From: Lytechinus variegatus
Taxonomy: Eukaryota; Echinodermata; Echinoidea; Temnopleuroida; Toxopneustidae
Direction of reading: 5' to 3'
DNA length: 64,000 nt
NCBI RefSeq assembly: GCF_018143015.1
Contig: NC_054755.1
Coordinates: forward strand, 12,006,124-12,070,123
Shown: in pieces, positions 52,801 through 60,822 of the stretch
Numbering within the stretch: position 1 is the first letter of the stretch
Layout of the letters: each line of letters starts with the position of its first letter
Notes under the pieces: model-generated
Database searches by the model: none
Seen by the model: the letters and a program-made list of their open reading frames with translations, nothing else
What the model was told of the DNA's origin: nothing
Program-made: the position numbers and the translations under genes

Positions 52801-55800
52801 GAAATGTCTTCGGCGATCTTTGAGTGTCGTTGAGATGTGTGCCCTACACTTGCTAAGAATGGTAGTCCCCCAATCGAGTGGTAGTATACATGATAGTATC
52901 CATAGCCTAATATCTTAGTATGACAGTATCTATTACATCTTGACTGTACTCATATTGGATGATCCGGTCACTTTCTTATTCATAAAACAAAATTAACTGA
53001 TTGTCATATTTCTTTTAAATTATTATTTTGAATAGTATGATATAATACTGTCATCACTTCTTCAACCTGTGTCCTCTTCCTCCTCCTTCTTTTTCTTTTT
53101 GTTCTCTATCCCATTGTTCTTCCTTCATTTTCCTTTAAATTCATCTTCTTCTTTTCCCTCTCCTTTCTATTCATTCCTTGAGTTATTGAGTAGTGTCTCA
53201 AACATTTTTTTGTTCCTTTGTTTATTTTTTTAAAATTATCTTAGAAATTCAAATAGCAACAGCTTATGAAGTGAAATAAGAGCTTTAATATCTATCTATT
53301 TTAGTGATGTAAAATATTAATATCTCATCAAATTTTTAAACTTTTTTTTTCTTTACAGTTACCGTAAGATTGTTGTGGAGGATGGCCTGGCAGCACAGCT
53401 ACACAACCCCGAAGTAAAGTTAACATCAAGGGAAAGAGAGCTTCTAAATGCCCTGCAGTTAATGGACAAGCTGGAACACAAAACAGAGGTAAATTCAACT
53501 AATTATTGCCAAATGTCCTTCATATTAGGATATAGATAATAATTCAATTTTTATTTTATTCAAAATGATTTTATTTTCCAAATCTTTAAAACATACATAA
53601 TGTATACGGTATACAAGGAAAAAATCCATAATCGCTAAAATTCATTGAAGAGAAAAAGGGAAACAAGCAGAAAGCAGAGATTGTAAATAACATAGTTCCC
53701 TTTTTTTACGAAGATATATTGCAATAATGATAGTAACAACATTAAGAATTTAAGAATTATGATAGGATAATGACTACTATACTACATTCTTCAGCAATAT
53801 TCATTGCTTTACTATAAGGGGAAAAAAATTGGCAGCCATAAAGCATTGAAAATGCCCATTTATCAAATGCTGGATTTTGGATTTGTTCCAAAATTGTATT
53901 TCATAGAAAATCTTCCAGTCAGAACCAAGTAGAAATGTGGTACATATAAACTTTTTACATGCCAGGGGATATGAGACTCTATGGTAATTATGTGTATTAT
54001 TTGGAGCAGATAATTTTCCCCCTTAAATATGCTAAGACTTAAAAAGTGCCCACAGACCACCATGCTGTAAAAAAAGTAAACATTTTTTTTTTACCTGTAC
54101 CCAGCCACTGAATCAACCCCCCCCCCTCTTCCAAGAGAGAAGAAAATCATTATTGTCTCTTTCCACTAACTTTCTTCCTGAATAGTCCTTTTATTTACTA
54201 GTCAAATAGAGGCCCCTTGTTAGGAAGAGGTTTTTAAGCATACTGATTCTGTATGCTTAGCCATATTAAAACCCTCTTTGCACACCCATTAAACTCCACT
54301 GCTAGTAGGATATAGCGTGTGCCTTGGAGGTGTCCCCAATGCTTTGTTTGTGGTTGCCTTTTGTAAAACAGCTTTTCCATCCCAGTTTTTTTTTTAAGAT
54401 ATTCATTCCCAATTTGCCAGCATCTCTTGGCTTTGTGGGCAAAAGAAAAAGAAACATTTTCCTTTGATTGTAAACAGTGTTTAACTTTGTGGAGAACTGA
54501 ACAGGAATTCGGAAACCGTATAACTGTAATTTGTAGACAGCTTATTGTCGGAGTTGTGGGTTTTTCGTGGCTGTGATGTAGATCTGGTAGCCATAGACCA
54601 TCTGTCTATGTGGATAATTATATTTTTATCTCATCTCTGGGGGCTCCAAAACGTGTTCCTTCTTGATCTAATTTTGATACTGGTAATTGGATTTAAGTTT
54701 TGATGAATACAGGATTATAAAAAGACATGCAATACATGATTATGATACAAATTACAATCTTGTGGCCAAGGTCCAATACTGTATACTGTGTCTTAAAAGC
54801 ACTGAGAGATGTTGTCCTGCTATGCTGAATGCTGTTTTGATTTCAAAATTTACCACAAATTCGTGCAACTTCAAGAATGATTTTTACATATTCAGGCTTG
54901 TGCCGCCTGTTATGTTTCTAACACACGATGGCGCTGTTCAGTTTTTGAGCTTGTAGTCATTTGCACCTGATTCTTTAGATTGGGCTTTACCAACTGTGAC
55001 ATTCCAGGGAATTGCTATCAATTGTGTTCCTTGCTAGTTGAGAAGAAGGAAGGAAAGAAGCTAAATATAATTTCGTGTTTGCAATGAATGCAGATTACTT
55101 CACAAAAATAATAGTTTTGCTAATTCGATCACCTAATGTGTAACTGGATCGGATGCCATAAAAATTTATTTGAATGTGCACCCAGTATAAAAATAATTAC
55201 ACTCCAAAAATGAACCCCTCAACTATATGAAATAGCAGCTACAAAAATACCAATATGGAGTTTGATGATTGATTATAAACATCAGCGTATAAGAAATTGA
55301 GATTTATGAATAATTGGTATCATGTTTGTCATTTCCTTTCTTTTAATTTTGTAATGACTTTCTACTTGTAATAAAATTGTTTCATTTCCACATATGTATT
55401 CTTCAAAGAGCTGAATAATTGACACAGTATTCATGTGAATACATGAATACATTTGTGGTTATATATATATATATTTATTTTTCTTTCCATTTTTTCAAAC
55501 AGATGATTGAACGTTTCTTGAAGAGTATGATGGAAGATTCTAACATGCTGCCGATGCCTGGAAGCGGTGATTACTATAGTGGGAGTGGTGATGGTGAATT
55601 TTCGGGGAGTGGGGATCTATCCGGTAGCGGGTCAGGTGATGGCGAAGATAGCACGACACAGTTCTCATTCACAACAGGTAATATAAATCATGAAATATCC
55701 TGTATGTTACTTTTTGGAATAGTTTAAGGAATTTCATATAAAGAATTTTACTAAAAATTTGTGCTTAATAATCAGCATCTCAATTTTTTGGCAAATAAAA

Positions 55801-56377
55801 AGGAAGCAAGAAATGGAATACAAGCGAAAAAAAAATAATTTGCTTTATTGTCATGGAAACAGTAATGCATTATTTTAAAGTGGATTTAAATGAAAGGGTA
55901 GTTTTAACTTAGTTAGTGAATGAATTCAAAACATGTCGGCAAAATCATAGTATAATCCATATTTTGAAAGTTGTATTGTACGATAATTTGTCTAGATGAT
56001 ACATTATCAGTGCTTTACAAATACAATTTACTGTGATAATCAGATTCTTATCTCCTAAATAAACTATCATGAATAGTATTTTGTCATTTTGAGTGAAAAA
56101 TACCCATTTGAAAATACCCATGTACCCCATTTACACTATTTTTATTTTACATTTTGTTGCAGTTACTCCTAAGGAAACAGATTTCAGTTTCGAACCCACG
56201 ACAAGAGGCTCTGGTGAAACGAGAACAAAAGACCCTCACAGTATTCCATACAGACCTGTGACAGACCCGAATGTCAGGCAAACAAGTAAACCGAGAGGAG
56301 CCGCAACGTCCCTTCATTCAGCCACGATGTTCTTGACATCAATAATGCTCTCGCTTATCGTCTTCCTGCACTGGTGA
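7645..56377 (+). CDS. GPC5: Glypican, GPC3/GPC5 class (whole coding span, 7 exons)
   Basis: The joined exons encode a 597-residue glypican, a GPI-anchored heparan sulfate proteoglycan of the outer cell surface. The family modulates Wnt, Hedgehog, BMP and FGF signalling. Visible in order: a hydrophobic signal peptide (about 1-24); a cysteine-rich core with exactly 14 cysteines at 30, 61, 67, 68, 192, 247, 257, 260, 269, 273, 280, 345, 404 and 417; a class-typical YC..CQ...C..FC...KGC block (256-280) followed by YWREY; an N-glycosylation sequon NST at 236; eight Ser-Gly pairs at 489-513; and a hydrophobic C-terminal tail. From memory of the family, NPEVK in exon 5 and the YC..CQ block resemble GPC5 slightly more than GPC3, so the symbol is class-level only. 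The length is close to that of human GPC3 and GPC5 (about 570-580). All six introns are GT-AG, with phases 1, 1, 0, 2, 0, 1. The identification is very secure; orthology to one vertebrate paralogue is not. Confidence 0.93.
7850..8060. other. GC-rich, CpG-containing patch after exon 1
   Basis: A block rich in CG dinucleotides (CACCGCGCGACC, GATCGGGCGGCCG, CAATCGCCGCCGTCCGGCC) begins about 45 bases after the exon 1 donor, in otherwise AT-rich sequence. It may be an intragenic CpG patch or regulatory element near the transcription start; no coding similarity is seen. Confidence 0.5.
9740..10105. mobile_element. Foldback region with repeated GGTGTTA motifs
   Basis: Inverted ends ACACCACCAGT (9756-9766) and ACTGGTGGTGT (10078-10088; another copy at 9945) enclose many copies of GGTGTTA and its complement TAACACC. 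Non-coding; probably a degenerate MITE. Confidence 0.4.
11017..11155. repeat. Degenerate tandem repeat, about 25-bp unit
   Basis: About five units follow the pattern TGTCCCTGTAATTTGCATAA, for example at 11041, 11066, 11090 and 11138. They vary by substitutions and include a C run at 11129-11137. One unit holds an octamer-like ATGCAAAT. Confidence 0.5.
16349..17394. mobile_element. 1.05-kb DNA element with about 28-bp TIRs, TA-flanked
   Basis: The left end CCGTAAGTAACGGTGTATTA followed by ACCGCACC is mirrored at the right by GGTGCTGTTAATACACCG and TTACTTACGG. TA lies on both outer sides, compatible with a TA target duplication. Inside each end, the motif GGTGCGGTTTATACACGG or its complement repeats. 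A hairpin AAGCTGGCGC / GCGCCAGCTT lies at 16768-16805. No transposase frame; non-autonomous. Confidence 0.65.
18259..18498. mobile_element. AT-rich foldback element
   Basis: The outer ends AATTATACACAGTA and TACTGTGTAATTA are inverted. The inner arms ATATAAACCTTACAG and CTGTAAGGTTCATAT also pair. The centre holds GTTTAAACTGTTTAAAC palindromes. Non-coding MITE-like structure. Confidence 0.55.
19537..20021 (+). mobile_element. MITE, 485 bp, copy 1 (intron 1)
   Basis: The inverted ends are GGTGGTTTCAAACCGCCTCG and CGAGGCGGTCTGAAACCACC. TA precedes the left end and TT follows the right end, so one target base has probably mutated. The body shares long stretches with the 39401 copy, including AATTACGAGAACTTTTT, TTCGGGATAAGTTCCCGAAG and TGGTCTGATAAGCAGGCAAG. 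No coding capacity. Probably a TA-targeting (mariner-like or similar) non-autonomous family; the superfamily is not proven. Confidence 0.75.
20224..20290 (+). repeat. tRNA-derived SINE head
   Basis: A-box-like TGGTGTAGTAGTTC (20232-20245) and B-box-like GGGTTCTAATCCCAC (20275-20289) have tRNA-like spacing, but no complete cloverleaf is evident, so this is a pol III SINE head, not a tRNA gene. Its body may extend to about 20490. Confidence 0.5.
20785..20943 (+). CDS. GPC5: Glypican exon 2: N-terminal CC motif
   Basis: The exon starts after TCCTCTTGCAG and ends before GTAAGT. It completes the split codon to Ala55 and runs through LKVCRTGMSCCTASLERELI to VDFR, giving cysteines 61, 67 and 68. 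This matches the LQVC...TCC pattern of GPC3 and GPC5. The rest is predicted helix of the core domain (QTSTMFLKYTLSSS). At 159 nt with phase 1 on both sides, it could be skipped without a frameshift, but three of the 14 cysteines would be lost. A decayed copy of its 3' end lies about 100 bp downstream. Confidence 0.92.
21013..21058 (+). pseudogene. Decayed partial duplicate of glypican exon 2 end and donor
   Basis: The stretch from GTACCCCATCATCAAG through GTGCAGTAGATTTCAGAAG to CATTTCT repeats the last part of exon 2 and the first bases of intron 2 (20909-20955). GTGCAGTAGATTTCAGAA is identical in both. The donor GTAAGT has become GAAAGC, so this copy cannot be used as a GT donor. Confidence 0.65.
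24541..24703. mobile_element. Short foldback element, 163 bp
   Basis: The left TACCTCGGTCACATTTGCTC and right GAGCAAATGTGACAGAGGTA ends are nearly perfect inverted copies. The match continues through GGCCATATGG / CGTATGGCC. Non-coding MITE. Confidence 0.65.
25305..25522. mobile_element. Foldback element, 218 bp
   Basis: The left end GGGGCGTTACAAGAAACTTG with GATCAATTGCAA is mirrored at the right by TTGCAATTGATCGCAAATAT and TTCTTGCAACACCCC. Non-coding. Confidence 0.6.
26917..27052. mobile_element. Foldback element, GGGCCC family F, third copy
   Basis: The ends AGGCCCATAACCCAAAGCTT and AACCTTTGTGTTACGGGGCC are inverted. The interior has CAATCAATCGTAG, TTCGATTGATTG and GATTAATCGC, as in the 1514 and 1673 copies. 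Confidence 0.6.
27538..28298. mobile_element. TTAA-flanked piggyBac-like non-autonomous element
   Basis: TTAA lies directly outside both ends (27534-27537 and 28299-28302). The terminal inverted repeats begin CCCTATCTAGGCCGGGG at the left and CCCTATCTAGACCGGGG in reverse complement at the right. A second layer of G/C runs and GCGCGAT motifs is also inverted. TTAA duplication plus a CCC terminus is the hallmark of piggyBac-type elements. At 761 bp with no transposase frame it would be mobilised only in trans. Confidence 0.65.
33099..33138 (+). repeat. 18-bp tandem repeat, about 2.2 units
   Basis: AGACATAAGTACACCAAA occurs twice in succession, followed by a partial unit (AGACAAG). Confidence 0.8.
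36636..36690 (-). repeat. tRNA-derived SINE head, minus strand
   Basis: On the minus strand, GGCTCAGTGGTA (A-box-like) and GCAGGTTCAAAACC (B-box-like) follow GGGGCTGCATGAA at tRNA-like spacing. No full tRNA fold. Confidence 0.45.
37149..38047. mobile_element. Foldback element with a long terminal hairpin
   Basis: A large imperfect palindrome (37149-37310) is centred near 37228; its best part, 37180-37275, runs from AATACAAGGAAATATTGGAC to its inverted copy. ATTATTATTCATACAGAGAA with TTTTAG at 37304 is mirrored near 38014-38040 by CTAAAATTGTCTGTATGAAT. CCTAAAGCTACGCACT occurs twice inside, about 200 bp apart. Non-coding. Confidence 0.6.
39401..39829 (-). mobile_element. MITE, 429 bp, copy 2 (intron 2, inverted)
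   Basis: The same family as 19537-20021 but in opposite orientation, with ends GGTGGTTTCAGACCGCCTCG and CGAGGCGGTTTGAGACCACC. TA is present on both sides (39399-39400, 39830-39831), a clean target duplication. It is about 56 bp shorter through internal deletions. Confidence 0.8.
41324..42021 (+). CDS. GPC5: Glypican exon 3: main cysteine-rich core
   Basis: This large exon encodes residues 108-340. It starts after CTTTTTACTTCCAG and ends at GCT|GTAAGT. It carries Cys192, the cluster at 247-280, the sequon N236-S-T in LGLEVLNSTENM (aligned with INTT in GPC3 and GPC5), and DLYWREYV. The middle part (about 41540-41830) is markedly richer in GC than the flanking introns. That keeps two long frames open on the opposite strand, but the plus-strand homology leaves no doubt about the coding strand. 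The preceding in-frame TTG-led stretch (41278-41323) is intron sequence and polypyrimidine tract. Confidence 0.95.
42022..42570 (+). other. Glypican intron 3 (549 bp)
   Basis: Short AT-rich GT-AG intron in phase 0, with no repeat or element seen. Confidence 0.85.
42571..42824 (+). CDS. GPC5: Glypican exon 4: Pro-rich loop and C-terminal core cysteines
   Basis: This exon follows TCTTTCTTTCACAG and ends AAC|GTAAGT in phase 2, covering residues 341-424. Cysteines 345, 404 and 417 complete the set of 14; CW at 417-418 matches CWNG of vertebrate glypicans. Between Cys345 and Cys404 lies a Pro/Asn-rich loop (about 347-377), where human GPC3 carries its RQYR furin-type site. No R-x-x-R motif is seen in this loop. 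The helix that follows, LDELLLEFVGSLDSSKSVFRDLP, is typical of the family. Confidence 0.93.
42885..43035. mobile_element. Foldback element, family C
   Basis: The inverted content CCTATGGTAACTTTGCAG / GGCAAAGTTATGATAG, the core GGTATTGATTGGCTCC and ACCATGGTAGTTGCAAA match the family C copies. The ends are eroded (TCATGAAGACTTAG, CTCACGAAAAGAACCCC). Confidence 0.5.
43629..43863. mobile_element. Foldback element with ATAT target duplication
   Basis: The ends GGGCTATTCCAC and GTGGAATTGCCC are inverted and flanked by ATAT (43625-43628, 43864-43867). Unusually, CGGTTACTCACGTTACAT occurs near both ends in the same orientation. Confidence 0.6.
44126..44335 (+). repeat. Tandem duplication, two units of about 115 bp
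   Basis: TATTATTTTCAATTTTCATC, AAATGGAATTTTAATTGAG and ACAACTAGC...AGGCAC..GAAAT recur in order from 44243. The copies are diverged. Confidence 0.65.
45073..45577. mobile_element. Foldback element, 505 bp
   Basis: The left end AAGGCCGTGTTTATGCTTCC is mirrored by GGAAGCATAAACACACCCTT. The interior is CG-rich and has several inverted motifs, such as GCCGATCGTAAAC / GTTTACGATCGGC and GGAAGCATAAACAG. No transposase frame. The target duplication is unclear. Confidence 0.65.
46091..46220. mobile_element. Foldback element, TTTCATGAAA family
   Basis: GTTTCATGAAATG marks both ends, and CGGCCAATCAGATGCCTTGA lies centrally. A second copy at 50212 shares CAGCCAATCAGATGCAAGGA and the same ends. Confidence 0.5.
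50212..50341. mobile_element. Foldback element, TTTCATGAAA family, second copy
   Basis: It begins TGTTTCATGACACAAATAG and ends TTTGTTTCATGAAATC, with CACTGACATATTG and CCAATCAGATGC inside, as at 46091. Confidence 0.5.
53359..53488 (+). CDS. GPC5: Glypican exon 5: end of the folded core
   Basis: This exon follows TTTTTTTCTTTACAG and ends CAGAG|GTAAAT in phase 0. It completes Thr425 and encodes TYRKIVVEDGLAAQLHNPEV and on to DKLEHKTE. This lines up with the Y..(R/K)...NG...Q..NPEVK and IIDKLKH segment of GPC5 and GPC3, the last helical part of the core before the attachment region. It has no cysteines. The reading frame is fixed by both neighbours, and no other frame is open through the exon with matching phases. 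Confidence 0.9.
53489..55502 (+). other. Glypican intron 5 (2.0 kb)
   Basis: GT-AG intron in phase 0. AT-rich, with a C run at 54117-54127 and a small hairpin AAGCATAC / GTATGCTT near 54237. No gene inside. Confidence 0.85.
55503..55677 (+). CDS. GPC5: Glypican exon 6: Ser-Gly glycosaminoglycan attachment region
   Basis: This exon follows CATTTTTTCAAACAG and ends ACAACAG|GTAATA in phase 1, covering residues 469-526. MIERFLKSMMED closes the helical core. A low-complexity stretch then carries eight Ser-Gly pairs with serines at 489, 494, 496, 502, 504, 508, 510 and 512, set among Asp and Glu. Acidic residues next to clustered Ser-Gly favour heparan sulfate over chondroitin sulfate, which is established for proteoglycans. 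The exon ends with a Thr/Ser-rich linker. A short ATAT run lies about 40 bases upstream in the intron. Confidence 0.93.
55678..56162 (+). other. Glypican intron 6 (485 bp)
   Basis: Short AT-rich GT-AG intron in phase 1 with nothing notable. Confidence 0.85.
56163..56377 (+). CDS. GPC5: Glypican exon 7: stalk and GPI-anchor signal
   Basis: This exon follows CATTTTGTTGCAG and ends at the stop codon TGA (56375-56377), covering residues 527-597. It encodes a Thr/Pro/Arg-rich stalk with one more Ser-Gly (Ser543), then small residues (RGAATS) and a hydrophobic tail MFLTSIMLSLIVFLHW. This is the usual layout of a GPI-attachment signal: a small-residue omega site, a short spacer and a C-terminal hydrophobic segment with no cytoplasmic tail. 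The exact omega residue cannot be fixed by eye. Confidence 0.9.
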
Positions 56378-57391
56378 CATTCTGCTTAACTCGGCGTTGA
56401 CTTGTTTTACGCTGTATTGCATCCATGTGTGAAAGGACACTATCATTATACCAGTACTCATTTACACATCAAGCTGGTGTGAATGAGATAAAAATTATAG
56501 TATTATATTAATACATGCGGAGTGATGCAGCTTGGATCTTATGAGCGTAGCGTTGGATTTGGGATATACATCACTGGTCTTTTTCATCAGGAAGTTATAT
56601 TTAGTACTTCAAGGGTCATTTTATGGTTAAAATTATATGAAGACTACCGTATTTCTCTTCACGTTTTTAAAAAAAGTTTCCCCATGCAAGCATAAACACC
56701 TTGTAAAACTTCTAAATGACAGTACAATAATCTTTCTTAGAATTTAATGGAAGTCATGCACTTGCATTGTTTTTTTTTCCTATTTAAGGAAAAATCAGAT
56801 TTCCCCTTTGTTGTATTTATTCATGGGATTTTGAAATTACATTTTAAAATTTGATTGAACTATCTGGTATTGACCAGGGTTATCAATTTTACACTCTTTA
56901 TGCATATTTTCTCATGTGAATTGGATGCCTCTATTCTGAAAAGTAATTTCTCATTTTTTCACATTTTTTCGCATTATATGCATATTTACATCTATTCGGT
57001 CGATGTAGCATTCTGCATAATTTTATTTGTGGATGATATATTCGTTTCAAATTTACATCCCCACTGGAAATTGAAGTCAGAGGCTAAGGATTTTAAACAT
57101 TTGAATTTAAATGTTATTCTGGTGTGTCCAACATTTGCCAAACTTAGATAAGTTTTCATGTATCAAGAATATTTGATATATATCTTTTCTTTTTATTTCT
57201 CTTTTTTTATCAGGACTAATAAAATTATCTCAATTTTTGTCGACGAGTAGACCAAAATTGTGTTTGTAAGTTAAGCAATGATGAATATTTGCTTGCTCTC
57301 TCTCCAATGTTTCTTTATTTTTCATTATGTTTTGGGTGATTTTACAGATCTTTCTGTCATATAGAGAGGGCACAATGTACACAAATTATTG

Positions 57392-57450
57392 CGGTGTAGT
57401 GGTTGAAGCTCTTTGCTGCCAGTTGATATAATAGGTCATGGATTCAACAC
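57392..57450 (+). repeat. Degenerate tRNA-derived SINE head in the 3' UTR
   Basis: CGGTGTAGTGGTTGAAG (A-box-like) and GGATTCAACAC (B-box-like) have tRNA-like spacing and resemble the 20224 copy. Confidence 0.4.
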
Positions 57451-59242
57451 TCACTTTGTGCTTTGTCAGTGAACAGGATATGTTTTTATTGATAGTCGCC
57501 TTCTAAATTCATTTTATTCCTATTCATTTATAAGGTTAATACATAATAATGAATGAACTAGGATATCTTGAGAGGAAAAAAATGGATATATGAGACAGCA
57601 ATAGGTCAAGGCCACTTGGTGATGATCTTCATTCTTTCAATTTTCCTTATGAAACAAAATAAGAATAATCACATAAAAATAAGACATTGAATGAATATGT
57701 TGTTTCTAAAAAGAAGTACTGATGTCAATATGAAAACATAATGTTAAAGTTAACATTACTCCAGTACGTTTAAACAATGTTTTTAAGCAATGTAAAGATA
57801 GAGGGAGAGTGATATATGTAGACATTTTGAAGAAAAATAAACAATATCTGAATTTATGACAATAATATGATAATAATCTAATATTTCTATGCAGTGTGAG
57901 CACTTTATAGATTTTTTTTTCAAGAAAGTTTTTATAAACCATGATTACAGTACTTTAATAACCTTTGAAATTAGTATAAATGTAATTCTAACAATATCAT
58001 CTTCATAACGATTTATTGTGGAAATAGATAATGTTCAATAATCTTGGTGCCATAATTTTTACATTGTAATGATAAAAATAAATTTACATAATTAATTGTG
58101 TAAATATTTCAAAGAACACATGGCTGAAGAAGGAAAGACATGGTGGTAATGATTTGATATATTTTTATGAGTCAGAAGGGGTCAATTCAGTTAATGCCTT
58201 CTTACGTTTCACAACTGGTTGTTTTCACAAATGAATAAGTTGGATTTACATGAATATAATCATGCGTCAATGGTGAGTTGTTGTCAGCATTGACCTGGGG
58301 ACATGCCATTGAGTATTCTTTCAATAGAATTGTAAATTGAAAACTGTGATGCTCATTGTCTTTTTTGTGAAACCACCCCCTGAGATAAAATGTGTATTAT
58401 AACCTTTCCTTTACTGCATTATGATGCTTTCACATTTCTTTTGTGTACAGGTTATGTGTTTAATTTATTTCATTAGCTTTGTACTAGTTTTGGTTTACTA
58501 TTTAAACACAATATAGAAGATGCCACAATTGATTTCTGTCGAAGTTGACTCATTTTATAAATTTAATCTTCTCTATATTGATTAATTTTTTCTTGCTTTT
58601 GATCAGCCATTTCTAGAATTGGAATTTCATTTTTCAATTTATTTCATTCAATTTGATAAACACCAGAAATATAAAAAAAGAAAATATTCATTATTGAGAA
58701 AAAAACAGTTAAAATAATCGTTCAGAAGAAGAAAAGGAACACTCCACATTTTTTTTCTTCTTGGTCGATCCAAAAAGTCTTTGAGTTTTCTCAGTTGGTT
58801 TTAGAACCTTATCATACTCAAATGAAAATTTAAAACAAAAAGTATTGTTGTGTGTCTGTTTGTGTATTTATTAACTGTTATTATTTTTGCCAATTTATAT
58901 TATGGTCAATGCTGTGATTTGTATTATGAAATTGATTCGAAGGCTTTCATCAGAATGTAAATTTTCAACCATGTATAATTATTATTTTTATATTATACAA
59001 AAAAATATGTATCGCACTGTACATTGTAACGATTCATTATTATTTTTTTGTGAGGAATATTATTAATTTGCGTCAGTACTTTTAAAGTACTATACGCAAT
59101 GAGTGTAAATGATGCTTGATGATATATAGAAATATGCACCTTTGTAATACTGATGCCATTTTAATGTACTATTTTGGAATATGCTATTATGTGAAATGTA
59201 CAAATATATATTTCTGTATATTACTGTTTTTATACATTCTTA

Positions 59243-59248
59243 AATAAA
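59243..59248 (+). terminator. Candidate glypican polyadenylation signal AATAAA
   Basis: AATAAA is followed about 35 bases later by a TG-rich stretch (TGTTATGTTGTC), the usual downstream element. It is the last such signal before the change to intergenic repeats. Upstream alternatives include 58077-58082. Confidence 0.5.
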
Positions 59249-59260
59249 GGGAATTATAAC

Positions 59261-60814
59261 TATTGTATATAATAATAATGTTATGTTGTCTATTTTTTAA
59301 AAATGAATTAAAAATAATGAATGTGAGAAATTAAGAATAATGAATGTGAGAAATATGAAAGAAAAGGAAAAGGCATAAAGTGGGAATATGAGGTAAGAGA
59401 AAAATTGAGAGAGAGAGGGGAGAGACAGTCAGACTGACTTTGTGTGTGCGCATGTATATCTGGATTGCATCATAATCAGGGACGCCGTGGCACTTGACCA
59501 TCACATCAGGAATGTTTCTAAAAATGAGGAGTTCCTGCTTTTTTGCCTTTTAAGTGGTTGCAAATCAAACATAGTTAGTGCTAAATTACTTCTGAAAATA
59601 ACCCAAGATTTGTACCGCTGATGTCCGGGCCTGATGTCCTCCAGCTATACCATTGAATCATCATATAAGCAACTTATGCATGATTCTTTTCGGAGTGTGT
59701 CCCCAGTTTTAGAGACATTGATATAAGCTACCAATATCCTTAGATCTGGGCCCCATCTTACAAAGTTACGATTGACCCCCAATCAATCGTAACTATGGAA
59801 ATCCATCAGTGTCATAATTTTTTTCAAAAGGGAATTTGCAAAATGTCCTTAGTAAACGAAGGATAACACACCCAATTGTAAAGAAGTCAATTTATGAATA
59901 TACATCATATCTATCAAAAAATTTGAACAAGAATGCATTTTATATATTGACTTAACTGGCTTTCCATACTTGCGATTGATCAGATCAAACACAACTCTTT
60001 GTAAGACAGGCACTTGATTGGCTGTGATAATGGGATGCTTCCCAGATGAATAGGAGGAGAACAAGAATAGTTAAAAGAATGGAAAAAAAGAGATATTAGA
60101 AAGAACCAGCAGGAATTGAAATTAAAGAATTACAGAGGCAACCATAAATTCATATAACTGAAAGCGAGCAAAAGTACTGTAGTATATAGAAATGAGATTT
60201 TTATTTTGAAGATATGAAAATAGAAAGAAGAAAGAGAGAGACAGAGAGGAGTAGACAATGCGGTTGACGTAAAAACTGATAAGGAAATTATTTATTCTAA
60301 TTTGAATAAAGCTTTGCAATTTAGATAAGAGGCAAAAAATGTGAATTAGAGGAGATAAAAGAAATTAAAATGTTATTTAAAACAAAATTAAGAAAAAGAA
60401 GAAGCCCTAAAGGGAAAGGAAAGCTAGAATAATTACGACTTAAACCTTCCTAAAATTCATGATGGAAAAGAGAAGGGGATTTCATTTCTTTGAAATTCCT
60501 GGAATTTTCAATTTCAAATAGGCCTACATGTTTTTTTTACAGAGAAGTTTTGTTCACTTCATTTATTTTTTCTTCTCAATCTGAGGTATATATGGAAAAA
60601 ATATAATTCATGAAGTAATTATTAAACTATACTGTATGGTACCTTAGTAGGAATGTTAATATATGTGCAGATGAGCTAACAGAGAGAGAGAGAGAAAAAA
60701 AAGAAACTAAAAAAAGCTACAACTAAAAACTGAAACAGGTCCCAGAAGCGCGATATCTCAGGTTCGACACAAGGTGGCGCGCAATTATTTTCGAAGAACA
60801 ATTTGGGCCTCAAG
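59261..60814. other. Intergenic region
   Basis: AT-rich, with GA-rich runs (59400-59425, 60220-60250, 60681-60694) and a family A foldback (59748). The last 100 bases become CG-richer and probably hold the promoter of the downstream gene; no TATA box is visible there. Confidence 0.5.
59748..60012. mobile_element. Foldback (MITE-like) element, GGGCCC family A, second copy
   Basis: It begins GGGCCCCATCTTACAAAG with CAATCAATCGTAACTATGG and ends in a degenerate inverted copy (ACAACTCTTTGTAAGACAGG). The internal TTTGCAAAATGTCC matches the 153-425 element in opposite orientation. Located in the intergenic region after the glypican gene. Confidence 0.55.
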
Positions 60815-60822
60815 ATGGCAGC
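60811..60822 (+). promoter_or_regulatory. YY1-like element overlapping a start codon
   Basis: CAAGATGGCAGC differs by one base from the AAGATGGCGGC YY1 consensus that often overlaps translation starts of housekeeping genes. Here it contains the ATG of the candidate exon. The link to YY1 is from known animal promoters, not shown here. Confidence 0.35.

Larger units (their letters stand above)
42825..53358 (+). other. Glypican intron 4 (10.5 kb)
   Basis: GT-AG intron in phase 2. Holds foldbacks at 42885, 43629, 45073, 46091 and 50212, a tandem repeat at 44126, G/C runs (43272, 44649, 46499, 49611) and pyrimidine tracts near 53060-53170. No further exon was recognised. Confidence 0.85.
56378..59260 (+). 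other. Glypican 3' untranslated region
   Basis: About 2.9 kb of AT-rich sequence with no credible coding frame runs from the stop codon to a candidate poly(A) signal. It contains an earlier AATAAA (58077), a Pumilio-type TGTAAATA (58099-58106) and a tRNA-like SINE head (57392-57450). The 3' end is inferred from signals only; alternative shorter 3' ends are possible. Confidence 0.6.
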
